A stretch of 52,746 bases of DNA. Source: a bacterium (GTDB lineage: Bacteria > Armatimonadota > Chthonomonadetes > Chthonomonadales > JAMCWF01). The notes below the pieces were generated by a model that worked only from the letters and a program-made list of their open reading frames with translations, did no database searches and was not told the origin of the DNA. Of the stretch, positions 1 to 9,780 are shown piece by piece. Both the position numbers and the translations under genes were made by a program. The DNA is taken from contig JAKBZR010000002.1 of the NCBI GenBank assembly GCA_021842405.1, positions 1 through 52,746 on the forward strand, written 5' to 3'. Positions within the stretch are counted from its first letter, which is position 1. Each line of letters begins with the position of its first letter.

Positions 1-1016
1 ATTTTCGGCTCCGACTTCAAAACCTGGCGCGTATAGGTCACTCCTTCCAGCAGTTGCCGCGCCATCGCCTCACCGGAAGCCATATTGGTGTCGCCCTCGA
101 TCCAGGTAGCGGTTATTGTCTCCCAGCGCCCCTCCTCGATCCGCTTCAATATTTTTTCAAAAAGCGCCGGTTCCTGCTCTCGGATCACTTCATAGGTTGC
201 CGGCTGACTGTGGCTGAAAGTCAGCTCCGGGTATTGATCCATCAGCGTCAGAACACTGCGCACATCCCGCTTAATCACCTCCACGGTATCGGGCCAGGTC
301 CACATCCAGTTCATATCAATATGGCTATGCCCGATCAGATGCACCGGGAAATTCTTAATGCGCTCAGACAACGGCTCCAGCTCTCCCGCCATTTTCTCCA
401 ATGAGGACGCCAATGCCTCATCGCTTAGGCTTTGAATATCCGGTGGAATCGCTTTTATCGCCCGTTCTACCTTTTCTAATTCCTTGTTATCGGTCGCAAA
501 CGCTTCCGCCAGGCTAAGCTGCGCCCAAGCCACATCGAGCGCCTCAAAACGCTTGCGCAGACGGGAAGTGGTCAGGTGGAAATTCAGCCAAGTGGTGGTT
601 TGAAAATTAGGCACTCGGACCGTTAGCTCGATCTCCGTGCTGGCGCCGGGACTTAAATTTGGTATGAGGGTAAATAGAGAAGGTCCGGCCGCAACTGGCA
701 CTCCCCCCTCCTCCAAAACAACTTTACCGTCCACTCGGATCGTAATTGGATACAGGGTGAAAAGCGTCGCCTCCAGTGAATCGCCGCCCAGTTCAACGCC
801 CATCGCGTTGGCGGGATGTTGAAGGCGGCACTTCAAAGTCAAGTTTTTCCCCGGCTCAATAACGAGATTGCGAAAATTGCCGACCCCATCGAGCTCCAAA
901 TGATCCGGCCCCGGCCCCTCGATCCGCTCCCATTGGGTGGCGGGAAAGCCGTTGATTACCGCATCAGCCGCACTCCTCAAGCGCCGGTACGCATTGAAAA
1001 TTGGTTTTGAAACCAT
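1..1016 (-). CDS. GH38-like alpha-mannosidase, N-terminal part (runs off left edge)
   Basis: Reverse-strand reading frame from ATG at 1016 (preceded by GAGGTAAAGG) stays open to position 1. Contains FPVHLIGHSHIDMNWMWTWPDTVEVIKRDVRSVLTLMDQYPELTFSHSQPATYEVIREQEPALFEKI, typical of GH38 catalytic domains. Absent from the ORF track because it has no stop in the window. Confidence 0.88.
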   Translation of the reverse strand, partial: MVSKPIFNAYRRLRSAADAVINGFPATQWERIEGPGPDHLELDGVGNFRNLVIEPGKNLTLKCRLQHPANAMGVELGGDSLEATLFTLYPITIRVDGKVVLEEGGVPVAAGPSLFTLIPNLSPGASTEIELTVRVPNFQTTTWLNFHLTTSRLRKRFEALDVAWAQLSLAEAFATDNKELEKVERAIKAIPPDIQSLSDEALASSLEKMAGELEPLSERIKNFPVHLIGHSHIDMNWMWTWPDTVEVIKRDVRSVLTLMDQYPELTFSHSQPATYEVIREQEPALFEKILKRIEEGRWETITATWIEGDTNMASGEAMARQLLEGVTYTRQVLKSEPK

Positions 1017-1085
1017 CCTTTACCTCACTCTTTTATTAATTGGGACATATATTAATAGACACATGAGAATTCACCCCCACCCTAA

Positions 1086-1107
1086 CCCTCCCCCTCAAGG
1101 GGGAGGG
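1086..1107. repeat. C-rich hairpin CCCTCCCC-CTCAAG-GGGGAGGG
   Basis: 8-bp perfect arms preceded by CACCCTAA, the same motif as in MITE-like copy 1 (CACCCTAACCCTCCCCC). Confidence 0.7.
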
Positions 1108-1293
1108 AAATATTCCCCTCTCCAAACTTGGAGCGGGGACAGAGGTGAGAGCCTTCCAACTAAATTATTCAGAGAACACAATCCATTCATAATGTCAAAT
1201 ATATTACGTCCGGCGTAATAACCAGTTAAAGCAATCGAACATTCAGTAAATAACTTATCCCTTCGAGTACGAAAATCCTGCAACAAAGCAAAA

Positions 1294-3588
1294 TCAGTAA
1301 ATCCCGCCCACGCTGGTATCAATCGCCTGCCCGAACTGTCCGATGCCAAACTGATTGGATACGGGAAACGCATTGATCTGCAGCGTGAAGTAGAGCGAGC
1401 GATCGGTGCGGAAGCCGAAAGGGTTATTGATGTAGGTTACGCCCATCGTCAGGCATCCGTAGTTGCGAGTGAGCTGAAAATCCTGGCTCATGAAACGCCC
1501 GATATAGCCGTTATATTGAAAGAGGGCAACCAGTCGCCACACCTTGGCGAACGGCAGGTTGAGGTAGCCGTTGATGTTGCCGAAAGTATGTAACTGGGCA
1601 TCGTATCGAGTAACCAGATCGAGCGCCAGCTTGTCGGGACCGCGGGCGTGAAACATGCTGGTGACGGCGATAAATCGGTTGGAATTCGGATCGTAAGTGA
1701 TAAGGTTTTGCCACTGAAAAAAACGACTTGGCTTGAAGAGCAGGTTGGCGGATAAGGTCTGCCATGCGGTGGTTCCAAAACCGGTTTGGTTAAAATCATA
1801 GCCGACTCTCGCGGTTGCCTGGAAGTGGGAATCGCTGAGCAAACCGAGATCGGCATTGATCGCATTATAGCCACCCTGCACGTCAAAGTTAAAGGGAGTC
1901 CCGCCCTCTGCGTGCTGGTAGGTGTAGTTGATATTCAAGCCTGATCCCTTGCCCCAACCTTGAGTTAAGTCGGTCGTATTTTGTAAAACGTATTGGGCGA
2001 AGCCGTCGGCATAAAAAAATTGGCGGAAGCCAAAGCTGGTCGTTAGATGGGTGGAGCGGGTTAATTGATTGGTCATGTTGTTCAAATTCATGCTGAAAGC
2101 TGCGCGTTCGGTTGCGACGTTTTGATTAAATTGCGGCTCGATGTAACGCCCGAAACCGAGACCAAGCGTGAGCGGCAGTTTAGATAAAAAACCGCTGGTG
2201 AACCGGTAATTATTTAGGTTGACCTCGGGTAATCGCTGAACGCCGCTGAAAAACGATTCAGAGGATTGGCGGCCCACCGGCGTAGTCCGATTCGCGATGA
2301 AGGTTAAAGTATAGTTGTTTTCGTGGTTATCCAGCTCAAAGCGCGAGTCAAGCTGTTGAACCAGGCTGGATATTCCCTGCCCACCGGAGCTGTAGCGGGT
2401 GAGGTTAAAATTGGAGGCCAGTGAAGTGTGGGAACCGAACTGTGCGGAATCACTGAGAGTGGCCGCATAAGAGTGCGTGCTGAATCCGCTTGAATCGTTG
2501 GCCAGTCTGGAAAGATTCAAAGAAAGCTGACTATTGCTGGTGTGCCGGGTGAGACCGAAGCGAGTATTGAAGACGGTGCTGTTCGATAGGCTGAGGTAGC
2601 TATTTCGCTGATAGTCGGCGCCGATATTCATCGCATAGCCCGCGCCAAGCGTTTGTTGATTGTTCAGGTTGGCCGATAGGTTGTTGGAGCTTCCGCTGGT
2701 CGGAATATCGTAAAGCATCAACCCGCCAACCATCTTCGCCAAATCCCAGTTTTGATTGATGCCAAGCCCGATCCCTTTCTTTTCCATCGCATCCACCCTG
2801 AAAATTCCCGGCGCCTTACTCGACAGCAGGTAGTTCAATGCGGTTTTGACATAAAAGCCCTCATCGGCAGAGCGCCCTATGCTCGGAGTGTAGGTGGATC
2901 GGTGCGGTTGAAATCGCTCATTCAATGGCAACACTAATACCGGCAATGTGAGTATCGGATGGCCGAACAAATCGAAACCAACCCGCTTTAAAATGGCCCT
3001 CTTGCCGGGAATGACCTCAATTGAACCGGCATGAAACTCATAGTGGGGCTTAGGAGCGGGGCACGTGGTTAAGTTGGTGTTGGTCGCGTTGATTTTTTGT
3101 GTTGATTGCCCGCTCACTTCACCGCCCGAAATGAAGAGCGGCGAGATGAGACGGTTTTGTAGAAACTCCGGCGACAAAGTGATGCTGGGGTGATCAATCT
3201 CGTAGGTACGGCGTTTCGGATAAAAGACGATCCGATCACCGGTCGCGGTAAGGCCCCGGTAGACCAGTTGCGTATTACCGGTTAAAACCACCTGAGCGCG
3301 AACGTTGCCGGCTAGGCGATTGCCGGTCAGGATGTACTCCCCTACCTGAAAAGTTACGTGTCCGCTCGCGCTGATGTCACCGGTTGCATCGTTAAAGCGA
3401 ATATGGTCGGCGGTAGCCAGCCCATATTCCGGTCCCGGCGGCTGCATCGGCGGCAAAAGAGATGAGGGTGACGGGGTGATGATTGGGCCGCTATTTGGAG
3501 GCGTCGCAATGGGAACGGCGGCCGCGCCCAGTAATGGGGCACACCAGAGGATAATTGCGGGTAACCCTCCCTTGAACCAGTTCCTCAC
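1294..3588 (-). CDS. LptD/OstA-like outer-membrane LPS-assembly protein
   Basis: 764 aa. N-terminal OstA-like region (HIRFNDATGDISASGHVTFQVGEYILTGNRL...TGDRIVFYPKRRTYEI) followed by a long aromatic/Asn-rich beta-barrel-like region. Overlaps the upstream LptF/G-like gene by 4 bp. Confidence 0.75.
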   Translation of the reverse strand: MRNWFKGGLPAIILWCAPLLGAAAVPIATPPNSGPIITPSPSSLLPPMQPPGPEYGLATADHIRFNDATGDISASGHVTFQVGEYILTGNRLAGNVRAQVVLTGNTQLVYRGLTATGDRIVFYPKRRTYEIDHPSITLSPEFLQNRLISPLFISGGEVSGQSTQKINATNTNLTTCPAPKPHYEFHAGSIEVIPGKRAILKRVGFDLFGHPILTLPVLVLPLNERFQPHRSTYTPSIGRSADEGFYVKTALNYLLSSKAPGIFRVDAMEKKGIGLGINQNWDLAKMVGGLMLYDIPTSGSSNNLSANLNNQQTLGAGYAMNIGADYQRNSYLSLSNSTVFNTRFGLTRHTSNSQLSLNLSRLANDSSGFSTHSYAATLSDSAQFGSHTSLASNFNLTRYSSGGQGISSLVQQLDSRFELDNHENNYTLTFIANRTTPVGRQSSESFFSGVQRLPEVNLNNYRFTSGFLSKLPLTLGLGFGRYIEPQFNQNVATERAAFSMNLNNMTNQLTRSTHLTTSFGFRQFFYADGFAQYVLQNTTDLTQGWGKGSGLNINYTYQHAEGGTPFNFDVQGGYNAINADLGLLSDSHFQATARVGYDFNQTGFGTTAWQTLSANLLFKPSRFFQWQNLITYDPNSNRFIAVTSMFHARGPDKLALDLVTRYDAQLHTFGNINGYLNLPFAKVWRLVALFQYNGYIGRFMSQDFQLTRNYGCLTMGVTYINNPFGFRTDRSLYFTLQINAFPVSNQFGIGQFGQAIDTSVGGIY

Positions 3589-4691
3589 TCCTCACCCCGA
3601 AGCACGACCAACCCTGCCAGCACAAAGAGGATGTCTTGGGACCAAGCCGCGATAAGCGGCGGCAGCAGCCCCTGGTAACCCAGTATCTTGGACAGCAACA
3701 TTGTGTTCCAGTATACGAAAACCAATATAATGGAGAGCAAAACGCCGGTGAAGTTTCCGGTGCGCGCGAACCGCAAGCTCAACGGCGGACAGCAGATCGC
3801 GAAAACCAGGCAACTGAACGGCACCGAGAGCTTAAAGTAGTAATCCAACAAGTCGTTCGGATTCACGCCGCCGGCCTTTCTCTCTTCTACCAAGCGATGG
3901 CCGAGTTGACTGAAGCTCATCGTCGAGGAGGATGAATAGAAGGGAAGCTGTAGTTGGATGAGGATGAAGTTTTGCTCCGCGATTCGGAAATTGATAATCC
4001 ACTGCTTGGCTTTGATAAACTGCTCCTCCAAGCCGTTATGCAGGTAATTGTGTACGAAGACGTCATGCAGATCCCAGATACCGTTCCGATAAGTCCCCCA
4101 CTTCGCAAACGCGATCCTCGGCAAGGAGTTGTCAGCGCTGTCGCCGATTTGGCCGATCATCACGTTATAGGTTTGCACGCCATTCTTTGCCAACACCATT
4201 CGGCCTACGTAGGCGATATAGCGATGATCCGGCGATTCCACCCAAGTTCTCTCCTGGGGAACCAAGTAGTGCAGATTTCGGGAAATGGAGGCGAGCGTCG
4301 CCTCCATCTGCCGGTTTGACAAAGGCACTAGGTTCTCCCCTAAAAAGAAGTCCAAGACGGACAGCACTAGACCAATGATGAAGATAGGCAGAAAGATTCG
4401 TTTTAAGGAGATACCGGAACTTCGCATAACCGTAATTTCGCTGTCCCGGGTTAAACGGCTCACCGCCAGCGATGCTGCGATTGCGGTGGCAACTGGCATC
4501 GTCATATGAATTAAATAGGGTAAAAAATAGACGACTACACGAGCAACATCGCTCGCTGCAATGTGGTAGCTTAAAAAGATGCCGGCGTTGTTGTAGAGAA
4601 CGGTGCCGGTCAGCATAAGCACGACGGCAAACTGACCAATCAGGGAAGGGATTATCAGTTCGCGGATCAGATAGCGGTCCAGCGTTTTCAT
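3585..4691 (-). CDS. LptF/LptG (YjgP/YjgQ) family permease
   Basis: MKTLDRYLIRELIIPSLIGQF... N-terminus, several TM segments, and LSVPFSCLVFAICCPPLSLRFARTGNFTGVLLSIILVFVYW near the C-terminus. Confidence 0.85.
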   Translation of the reverse strand: MKTLDRYLIRELIIPSLIGQFAVVLMLTGTVLYNNAGIFLSYHIAASDVARVVVYFLPYLIHMTMPVATAIAASLAVSRLTRDSEITVMRSSGISLKRIFLPIFIIGLVLSVLDFFLGENLVPLSNRQMEATLASISRNLHYLVPQERTWVESPDHRYIAYVGRMVLAKNGVQTYNVMIGQIGDSADNSLPRIAFAKWGTYRNGIWDLHDVFVHNYLHNGLEEQFIKAKQWIINFRIAEQNFILIQLQLPFYSSSSTMSFSQLGHRLVEERKAGGVNPNDLLDYYFKLSVPFSCLVFAICCPPLSLRFARTGNFTGVLLSIILVFVYWNTMLLSKILGYQGLLPPLIAAWSQDILFVLAGLVVLRGEE

Positions 4692-4717
4692 AGGCTGGAT
4701 TATAACACCGAGCAGCT

Positions 4718-5404
4718 TCAGCGTAAAGGAAGCGGCGGCATTTTAAGTCGTTGCATCAGATTCTGAGGTGATTCCACCAATACACGACGCGCCATTTCAC
4801 CCGTTAGGCCTGCCTCCTCCGCCAACTGATCAGCGAGTGCTTCCGTTAAAATCTCACCGGGGTCATGGGCATTGCTGGAGATGATCAATGGCGCATTGGC
4901 TGTGATCCCAATTGATGCCACCTGAGCATTCGCATCACGATAGCAAGAGCGCCCGCTCAGCTCAATATAAACACCGTTCCGGTGAGCGGTTTCTGTCACT
5001 TCTTCCGTCAGTGCGCCCGGGTGAGCCAGGATATCCACATGCGCGGAGCCGACCGCCGCCAGATTCGTTCCCGGCTCAACTCCAACCGCCCCTTCTCCAT
5101 GCACCACTACCAGCTTTATGCCCACGAATTTTGCCTCCATTGCGATATCGGGGATCACAATGGGAGGTATATGAGTGAGCTCAACCCCAGCAATGCTTAC
5201 GATACCCCAATGCCGCTGAGCTAACTCAACATCGCGGCTGAGCTGTTCCACCAACGCGCGCAATCCCCCCACCCCGCAGTGGTCGGTAATTGCAACCGCA
5301 GATGCGCCGTTGTGATGCGCCGTTCGTATCATCTCCAGCGTAGTCGCGCTGCCATCACTCCATAGGGTATGGATATGAAAATCGGTAAATGCCATACTCA
5401 CCAC
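4718..5404 (-). CDS. PHP-domain metal-dependent phosphoesterase
   Basis: DFHIHTLWSDGSATTLEMIRTAHHNGASAVAITDH motif, later DILAHPG and IISSNAHDPGE. Confidence 0.88.
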   Translation of the reverse strand: MVSMAFTDFHIHTLWSDGSATTLEMIRTAHHNGASAVAITDHCGVGGLRALVEQLSRDVELAQRHWGIVSIAGVELTHIPPIVIPDIAMEAKFVGIKLVVVHGEGAVGVEPGTNLAAVGSAHVDILAHPGALTEEVTETAHRNGVYIELSGRSCYRDANAQVASIGITANAPLIISSNAHDPGEILTEALADQLAEEAGLTGEMARRVLVESPQNLMQRLKMPPLPLR

Positions 5405-5485
5405 TACCCGATCCGGTGGGCGGTGAAAAGCCCAAAAATCATTCCATACACCAAATGATCAGCCGGGATTGAGATGGCCAGTTGG

Positions 5486-6001
5486 TTAAAAAGCCTTCCC
5501 GACCATAACGGAGAGACCATCCACCCGGCCGGTGCTGAAGTGGGCAACTACGTCGTAGTTCAACTCCAGAAAGGCGCCGTGTCCGAGAGACGTACCGGCA
5601 ATAAAGCGCACGCCGATGCGGCTTTCGGTTCCGGACCCCTTCAGATGGCCGGTATATAGCCCGGCACCCACTCCAAGGTAGAGCGGCCCCAACGGGGCTT
5701 GCCAGATCTCCGAGTAGGTGATCGGGATCACATAGCTACCGCCGTTCCACTCGTAATCAATCCCAACTCGGCTTTGTAGCCCAGGGATGAGCGAGATTGC
5801 CGGCAAGTCGGCATCGGCGCCCAATTTAATCCAGGTTCCGCTCCCAATTGAAGAATCGGTTGGGAATAGCGCTCCGATCTTCAGCCGAATGTTCGGGAAG
5901 CTCTGCTGCCCCATCTGGGCTACAGCGGGACGCGAGCCCATCATGATAAGGGCGGCAGCCACCAAAAGCCATTGTCCTGTTCGAAGCCATGCAAACCGCA
6001 A
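5486..6001 (-). CDS. Secreted/outer-membrane beta-barrel-like hypothetical protein
   Basis: Signal-peptide-like N-terminus (WLLVAAALIMMGSRPAVAQ) followed by alternating, Gly/aromatic-rich sequence. Confidence 0.6.
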   Translation of the reverse strand: MRFAWLRTGQWLLVAAALIMMGSRPAVAQMGQQSFPNIRLKIGALFPTDSSIGSGTWIKLGADADLPAISLIPGLQSRVGIDYEWNGGSYVIPITYSEIWQAPLGPLYLGVGAGLYTGHLKGSGTESRIGVRFIAGTSLGHGAFLELNYDVVAHFSTGRVDGLSVMVGKAF

Positions 6002-6171
6002 TGCTAGTCCTTTCTGGCCGGCGGCACAAACTGACCCTTCGGTGTAGTCTCCCGGCCCAATCGTTTGATTTCATCATGCTGGTCTCTTTAGTGCATCCTA
6101 TACGACCACTGACAAATATTGCAGCGAGCCAGCAATCAGAGTATAACCTAATCTTGGATATTTATGTCAAT

Positions 6172-6374
6172 GAATGAGTTCAGTTCTCTGGGAATCATTT
6201 ACGACCATATTGGATGCACCCTCACCCTAACCCTCCCCCGTAAACGGGGGAGGGGATTAAGAGGGACTGGTGAAGGAGATTGCTTCGCTTCGCTCGCAAT
6301 GATACCCTCTCCGCTTGCGGGGAGGGCCAGGGTGGGGGCGAACGAAAATCACTCCCTGAGAACTGAACTCTTAC
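6172..6374. mobile_element. MITE-like element, copy 1 (203 bp)
   Basis: Terminal inverted repeats: GAATGAGTTCAGTTCTCTGGGAATCATT (6172-6199) and the reverse complement of 6347-6374, GTAAGAGTTCAGTTCTCAGGGAGTGATT. Flanked by an exact 8-bp direct repeat ATGTCAAT (6164-6171 and 6375-6382). No coding capacity. Confidence 0.72.
6231..6254. repeat. Perfect hairpin CCCTCCCCCG-TAAA-CGGGGGAGGG inside MITE-like copy 1
   Basis: 10-bp perfect arms read directly from the sequence. Confidence 0.8.
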
Positions 6375-6476
6375 ATGTCAATCTGCGATACGGGTTCATG
6401 TGATATTATTTATGTTCACCTAAAATCGGCTGATGCACAGTATGGAGGTGCATTTCATGATCGGAAGGAGCTGAGC

Positions 6477-8516
6477 GTGTCTTTTAAACGAGCAACGCGG
6501 CGTGAGTTTCTGCAAATCGCGGCCGGTGGCGCGACTGGGTTGGGGCTTACCTCTGTCATTTGGGAGTTGGCGGGTGCGGAGACCGCAGTCGGCGATCCCC
6601 CGTCTCCGGAATCCTCCCAACGCATCGGGCCTACGTTAATACCCTTTTACACCGGCAATCTAAGCGTTGATATCTTTATGTATTACTGGGGAACCGCTAA
6701 AGGTTCGGGCACCGGTATCAGCGACGTAACACCCGATCTTATTGAAACTCTCCATCAAATCAGTGTTTTTGCCGATACCGACTACCTAGCATGGTGCATT
6801 TCTGAAAAGGAAAAGGGCGTATGGGACTTTGCATACTATCAAGAAAACGCCCGTCGTCTCCACCAGTCCGGATTGCAATATGACGTATTCTGTTGGGTTC
6901 ACTTTCCACCGAAGTGGGCGGTGGAAGGGGTGGATTTCACGCCTTACGTTGACCTCGAAAGCGGTCAGCCAACGAGGCAGGTTTCCGCCTGGGATCCAAA
7001 CCTCCCTCATATCTACGGCAGATACTACGCGGAGCTGAAGGAGCATTTGGGCGATCAAATTGATTTCCTCCGCGTCGCTTACCCTTCGGAGTATGGTGAA
7101 ATCGGCTATCCTAACGGCATGACCAATTGGTTGGTTCCGCAAGTGTACCCTCACCCGGGATACTGGTGCGCGGACCGATATGCGAAGGCCGACTACCAAA
7201 AGGTTTTCCTGGCTCGCTATGGCTCATTGGATGCCTTGAATCGCGCTTGGGGGACTGGTTTTGCAACGGCGGAAGAGATCACATTTCCGGCGGTTAAGGG
7301 CAACCTCACGGCTAAAAAGGCTCGTGTTCCAGCCAACATTCAAGCGAGACGATATTGGCTTGATTTTGTTAACTGGTTTCAGGATCATGTGAATCGCTGT
7401 TTCCGGGAGATCAGTCGCGTAGTCCGCCGCAATTTTCCCGATAAAAAGCAGATCGGCAGCTTGGGATATGGCAGTGAGAAGGTCTGTTACGGAAACGATA
7501 CCAGTCGGCATGTGAAAATGCTTCACACGGAGCGTGTATCCGCACAAACGCCAGGCGCCATCGGTTACTTTGCGACCCGCCGCGTGTCGAGCGCATGCCA
7601 TTTCTATCACACCGGCTACTACACCGAGCCGCCGGGCGATGTGGACCCGATGGATGAGGTGAAGCGGATATGGATGGATGCCAGCAACGGAGCTCAGGTC
7701 TACTTCGACTATCCACAGAACTTAAAGCGCGCCATCCCGGAGTTCATAAAATATAAAATCCATTTAAACGGACGGCGCTCACTGACCGATGTCGCCTATT
7801 TCTTCCCCAGCAGCTCGTTTTGGCTGGAGCCGGATATGGATTGGCCGACCCATACCTATGCAGTGGCTGAGGCGCTCCGAAATCAATTGGACTTTGAAAT
7901 TATAGACGAACTGATGATCCAGGACGGCGCTCTCGATGCGATGGGAATTCATACATTGGTGTGGGTGGAGGGTAACTTGGTCGCCGATAAGACATTGAGC
8001 GCCGTTCATCATTGGATTGAGCGGGGTGGATCGCTCATTCGAAGAGGAACGGGTCTTGTTTACGACCTGGACGGCCAAGAGGCTCATTGGATAAATCGGC
8101 TGCCAGCCGGCCAATTCTCCGACAATTTACGGAGCGTTTGGGGCTCTTCCCATCATCCGCTGGGGGCCGGCACCGTGATTGTAATTGACGTGCCAGATAC
8201 CGAGTTGGCTCATTTCATTGACTGTGTTCCGGAGTTTTCAGTTAACCGTACTGCTTATGATGCCCGCTCATTCGTAAATGCGGTTATGCTGAACCACTCC
8301 AAAGCTCCAACCGTTTTCCCCAGTCTTTTTTCCGATCGGATACTCTATCTAAACGATTCGCGAACCGATCGAGTGGAATTTTCGGTTCAACTGAGGCAAG
8401 CCGATTTTCAAAAGCGGGGCTTACCGGTCCCAGAGCCACTCTCAACCACTATGAAGCTGCCTCCTCGCAGCATTGGGGTTATCTGGCTGAAAAGTAAACA
8501 AAATCGAACTGCCTGA
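6477..8516 (+). CDS. Tat-exported glycoside hydrolase-like protein (GH42-like architecture, uncertain)
   Basis: In-frame GTG at 6477 with upstream GGAAGGAG. Tat-type motif RATRREFLQIAAGGATGLGLTSVIWELAGA. Long TIM-barrel-like region (WDFAYYQENARRLHQSGLQYDVFCWVHFPPKWAVEG). The track start at 6375 lies within the target duplication of the adjacent MITE-like element. Confidence 0.65.
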   Translation: MSFKRATRREFLQIAAGGATGLGLTSVIWELAGAETAVGDPPSPESSQRIGPTLIPFYTGNLSVDIFMYYWGTAKGSGTGISDVTPDLIETLHQISVFADTDYLAWCISEKEKGVWDFAYYQENARRLHQSGLQYDVFCWVHFPPKWAVEGVDFTPYVDLESGQPTRQVSAWDPNLPHIYGRYYAELKEHLGDQIDFLRVAYPSEYGEIGYPNGMTNWLVPQVYPHPGYWCADRYAKADYQKVFLARYGSLDALNRAWGTGFATAEEITFPAVKGNLTAKKARVPANIQARRYWLDFVNWFQDHVNRCFREISRVVRRNFPDKKQIGSLGYGSEKVCYGNDTSRHVKMLHTERVSAQTPGAIGYFATRRVSSACHFYHTGYYTEPPGDVDPMDEVKRIWMDASNGAQVYFDYPQNLKRAIPEFIKYKIHLNGRRSLTDVAYFFPSSSFWLEPDMDWPTHTYAVAEALRNQLDFEIIDELMIQDGALDAMGIHTLVWVEGNLVADKTLSAVHHWIERGGSLIRRGTGLVYDLDGQEAHWINRLPAGQFSDNLRSVWGSSHHPLGAGTVIVIDVPDTELAHFIDCVPEFSVNRTAYDARSFVNAVMLNHSKAPTVFPSLFSDRILYLNDSRTDRVEFSVQLRQADFQKRGLPVPEPLSTTMKLPPRSIGVIWLKSKQNRTA

Positions 8517-8676
8517 AATTCAAATTTACAAACCTTAATGAAAAGGTTCCGGCGGAAGAATTGATATCCACCAGTGCCTGGATGGTAGCGTCATCCAACT
8601 TGAAACTCCGAACCGCTCTGAATTTCCGCTTTTACCGATCATGAGCGGGCAAGCTCAGCCTTAGCTGACCGTCTCC

Positions 8677-9780
8677 TTAACTCCTTTTCAGCTCGAACGT
8701 GTTAAAGTAGTGATCCCGAAAATAGAGGGCTAAATTGACCAGGCTGATCATCACCGGCACTTCAACCAGGGGGCCGATAACCGCCGCAAACGCCTCGCCT
8801 GAATTAATGCCGAAGACGGCGACTGCAACCGCGATCGCCAGCTCAAAGTTGTTGCTGGCAGCGGTAAATGAGAGTGTGGCCGCTTTGGAGTAATCGGCAC
8901 CCAGCCGGGCGCTCATATAGAAGGAAACCAGAAACATCACCACAAAATAGATCAATAAGGGGATTGCAATGCGTAGCGCATCGAGCGGGATGCGCACGAT
9001 GATCCCGCCTTTGAGCGAGAACATCACGATTATGGTGAATAGTAGGGCAATGAGCGTTACGGGGCTGATGCGTGGAATAAATTGCTGTTCATACCACTGC
9101 CTGCCCTTGACGCTCAGCAGGCCGAATCGAGTGATGATTCCGGCGAAAAAGGGAAGGCCCAGATAGATCAACACACTTTCAGAAATGGAGCCGATGCTGA
9201 TTTTTGAGAGGTCAACGTTACCGAAATGAAGACCCAGCAGCGGCGGCAGTACTTTTATGAATAGCCATGCATAGACCGAGTAAAAAATAACCTGAAAAAC
9301 CGCATTGAAGGCGACCAGGCCGGCCGCGTATTCGGTATCTCCATTGGCCAACTCGTTCCATACGATCACCATTGCAATACAGCGAGCCAAGCCGATCAAG
9401 ATCAGACCGATCGCGTAATCCGGCTTATCGGCCAGCAGGGTGATGGCGAGTAGAAACATTAAAATCGGCCCGACGATCCAGTTCTGAATCAGTGAGATTG
9501 CCAGCACCCGAACATTGCGGAATACCTCGGCTAGCTCCTCGTATTTAACCTTGGCCAGCGGTGGGTACATCATCAGGATTAATCCGATTGCGATGGGAAT
9601 GTTTGTGGTTCCAACCGAAAAGCGATCCATAAAACGAGCGGTGGACGGTATGAAGTAGCCGAGGCCGACGCCCGCCAACATCGCTAAGAATATCCACCCC
9701 GTCAAATAGCGATCGAGGCACGAAAGTCGCCTGGTGATTGAGCTGCCCATCTCCTTAATCGCTCCCTCCTCTCTTGTCAT
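8677..9780 (-). CDS. ACR3-family arsenite efflux permease
   Basis: About 10 TM segments; [30 protein letters not shown] and [35 protein letters not shown] are characteristic of ACR3. Overlaps the upstream arsR-type gene by 4 bp. Confidence 0.93.
   Translation of the reverse strand: MTREEGAIKEMGSSITRRLSCLDRYLTGWIFLAMLAGVGLGYFIPSTARFMDRFSVGTTNIPIAIGLILMMYPPLAKVKYEELAEVFRNVRVLAISLIQNWIVGPILMFLLAITLLADKPDYAIGLILIGLARCIAMVIVWNELANGDTEYAAGLVAFNAVFQVIFYSVYAWLFIKVLPPLLGLHFGNVDLSKISIGSISESVLIYLGLPFFAGIITRFGLLSVKGRQWYEQQFIPRISPVTLIALLFTIIVMFSLKGGIIVRIPLDALRIAIPLLIYFVVMFLVSFYMSARLGADYSKAATLSFTAASNNFELAIAVAVAVFGINSGEAFAAVIGPLVEVPVMISLVNLALYFRDHYFNTFELKRS

Noticed and set aside
1488-1886. 132-aa minus-strand ORF inside the LptD-like gene
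   Set aside because: Alternate frame of a well-supported 764-aa gene; no family-like features.
6220-6340. CRISPR-like C/G-rich repeats
   Set aside because: Repeats are palindromic single hairpins with no regular repeat-spacer spacing; no cas genes in the window.
6164-6403. 79-aa ORF TLTLPRKRGRGLRGTGEGDCFASLAMIPSPLAGRARVGANENHS
   Set aside because: Translation of the MITE-like repeat; typical repeat-derived spurious protein.
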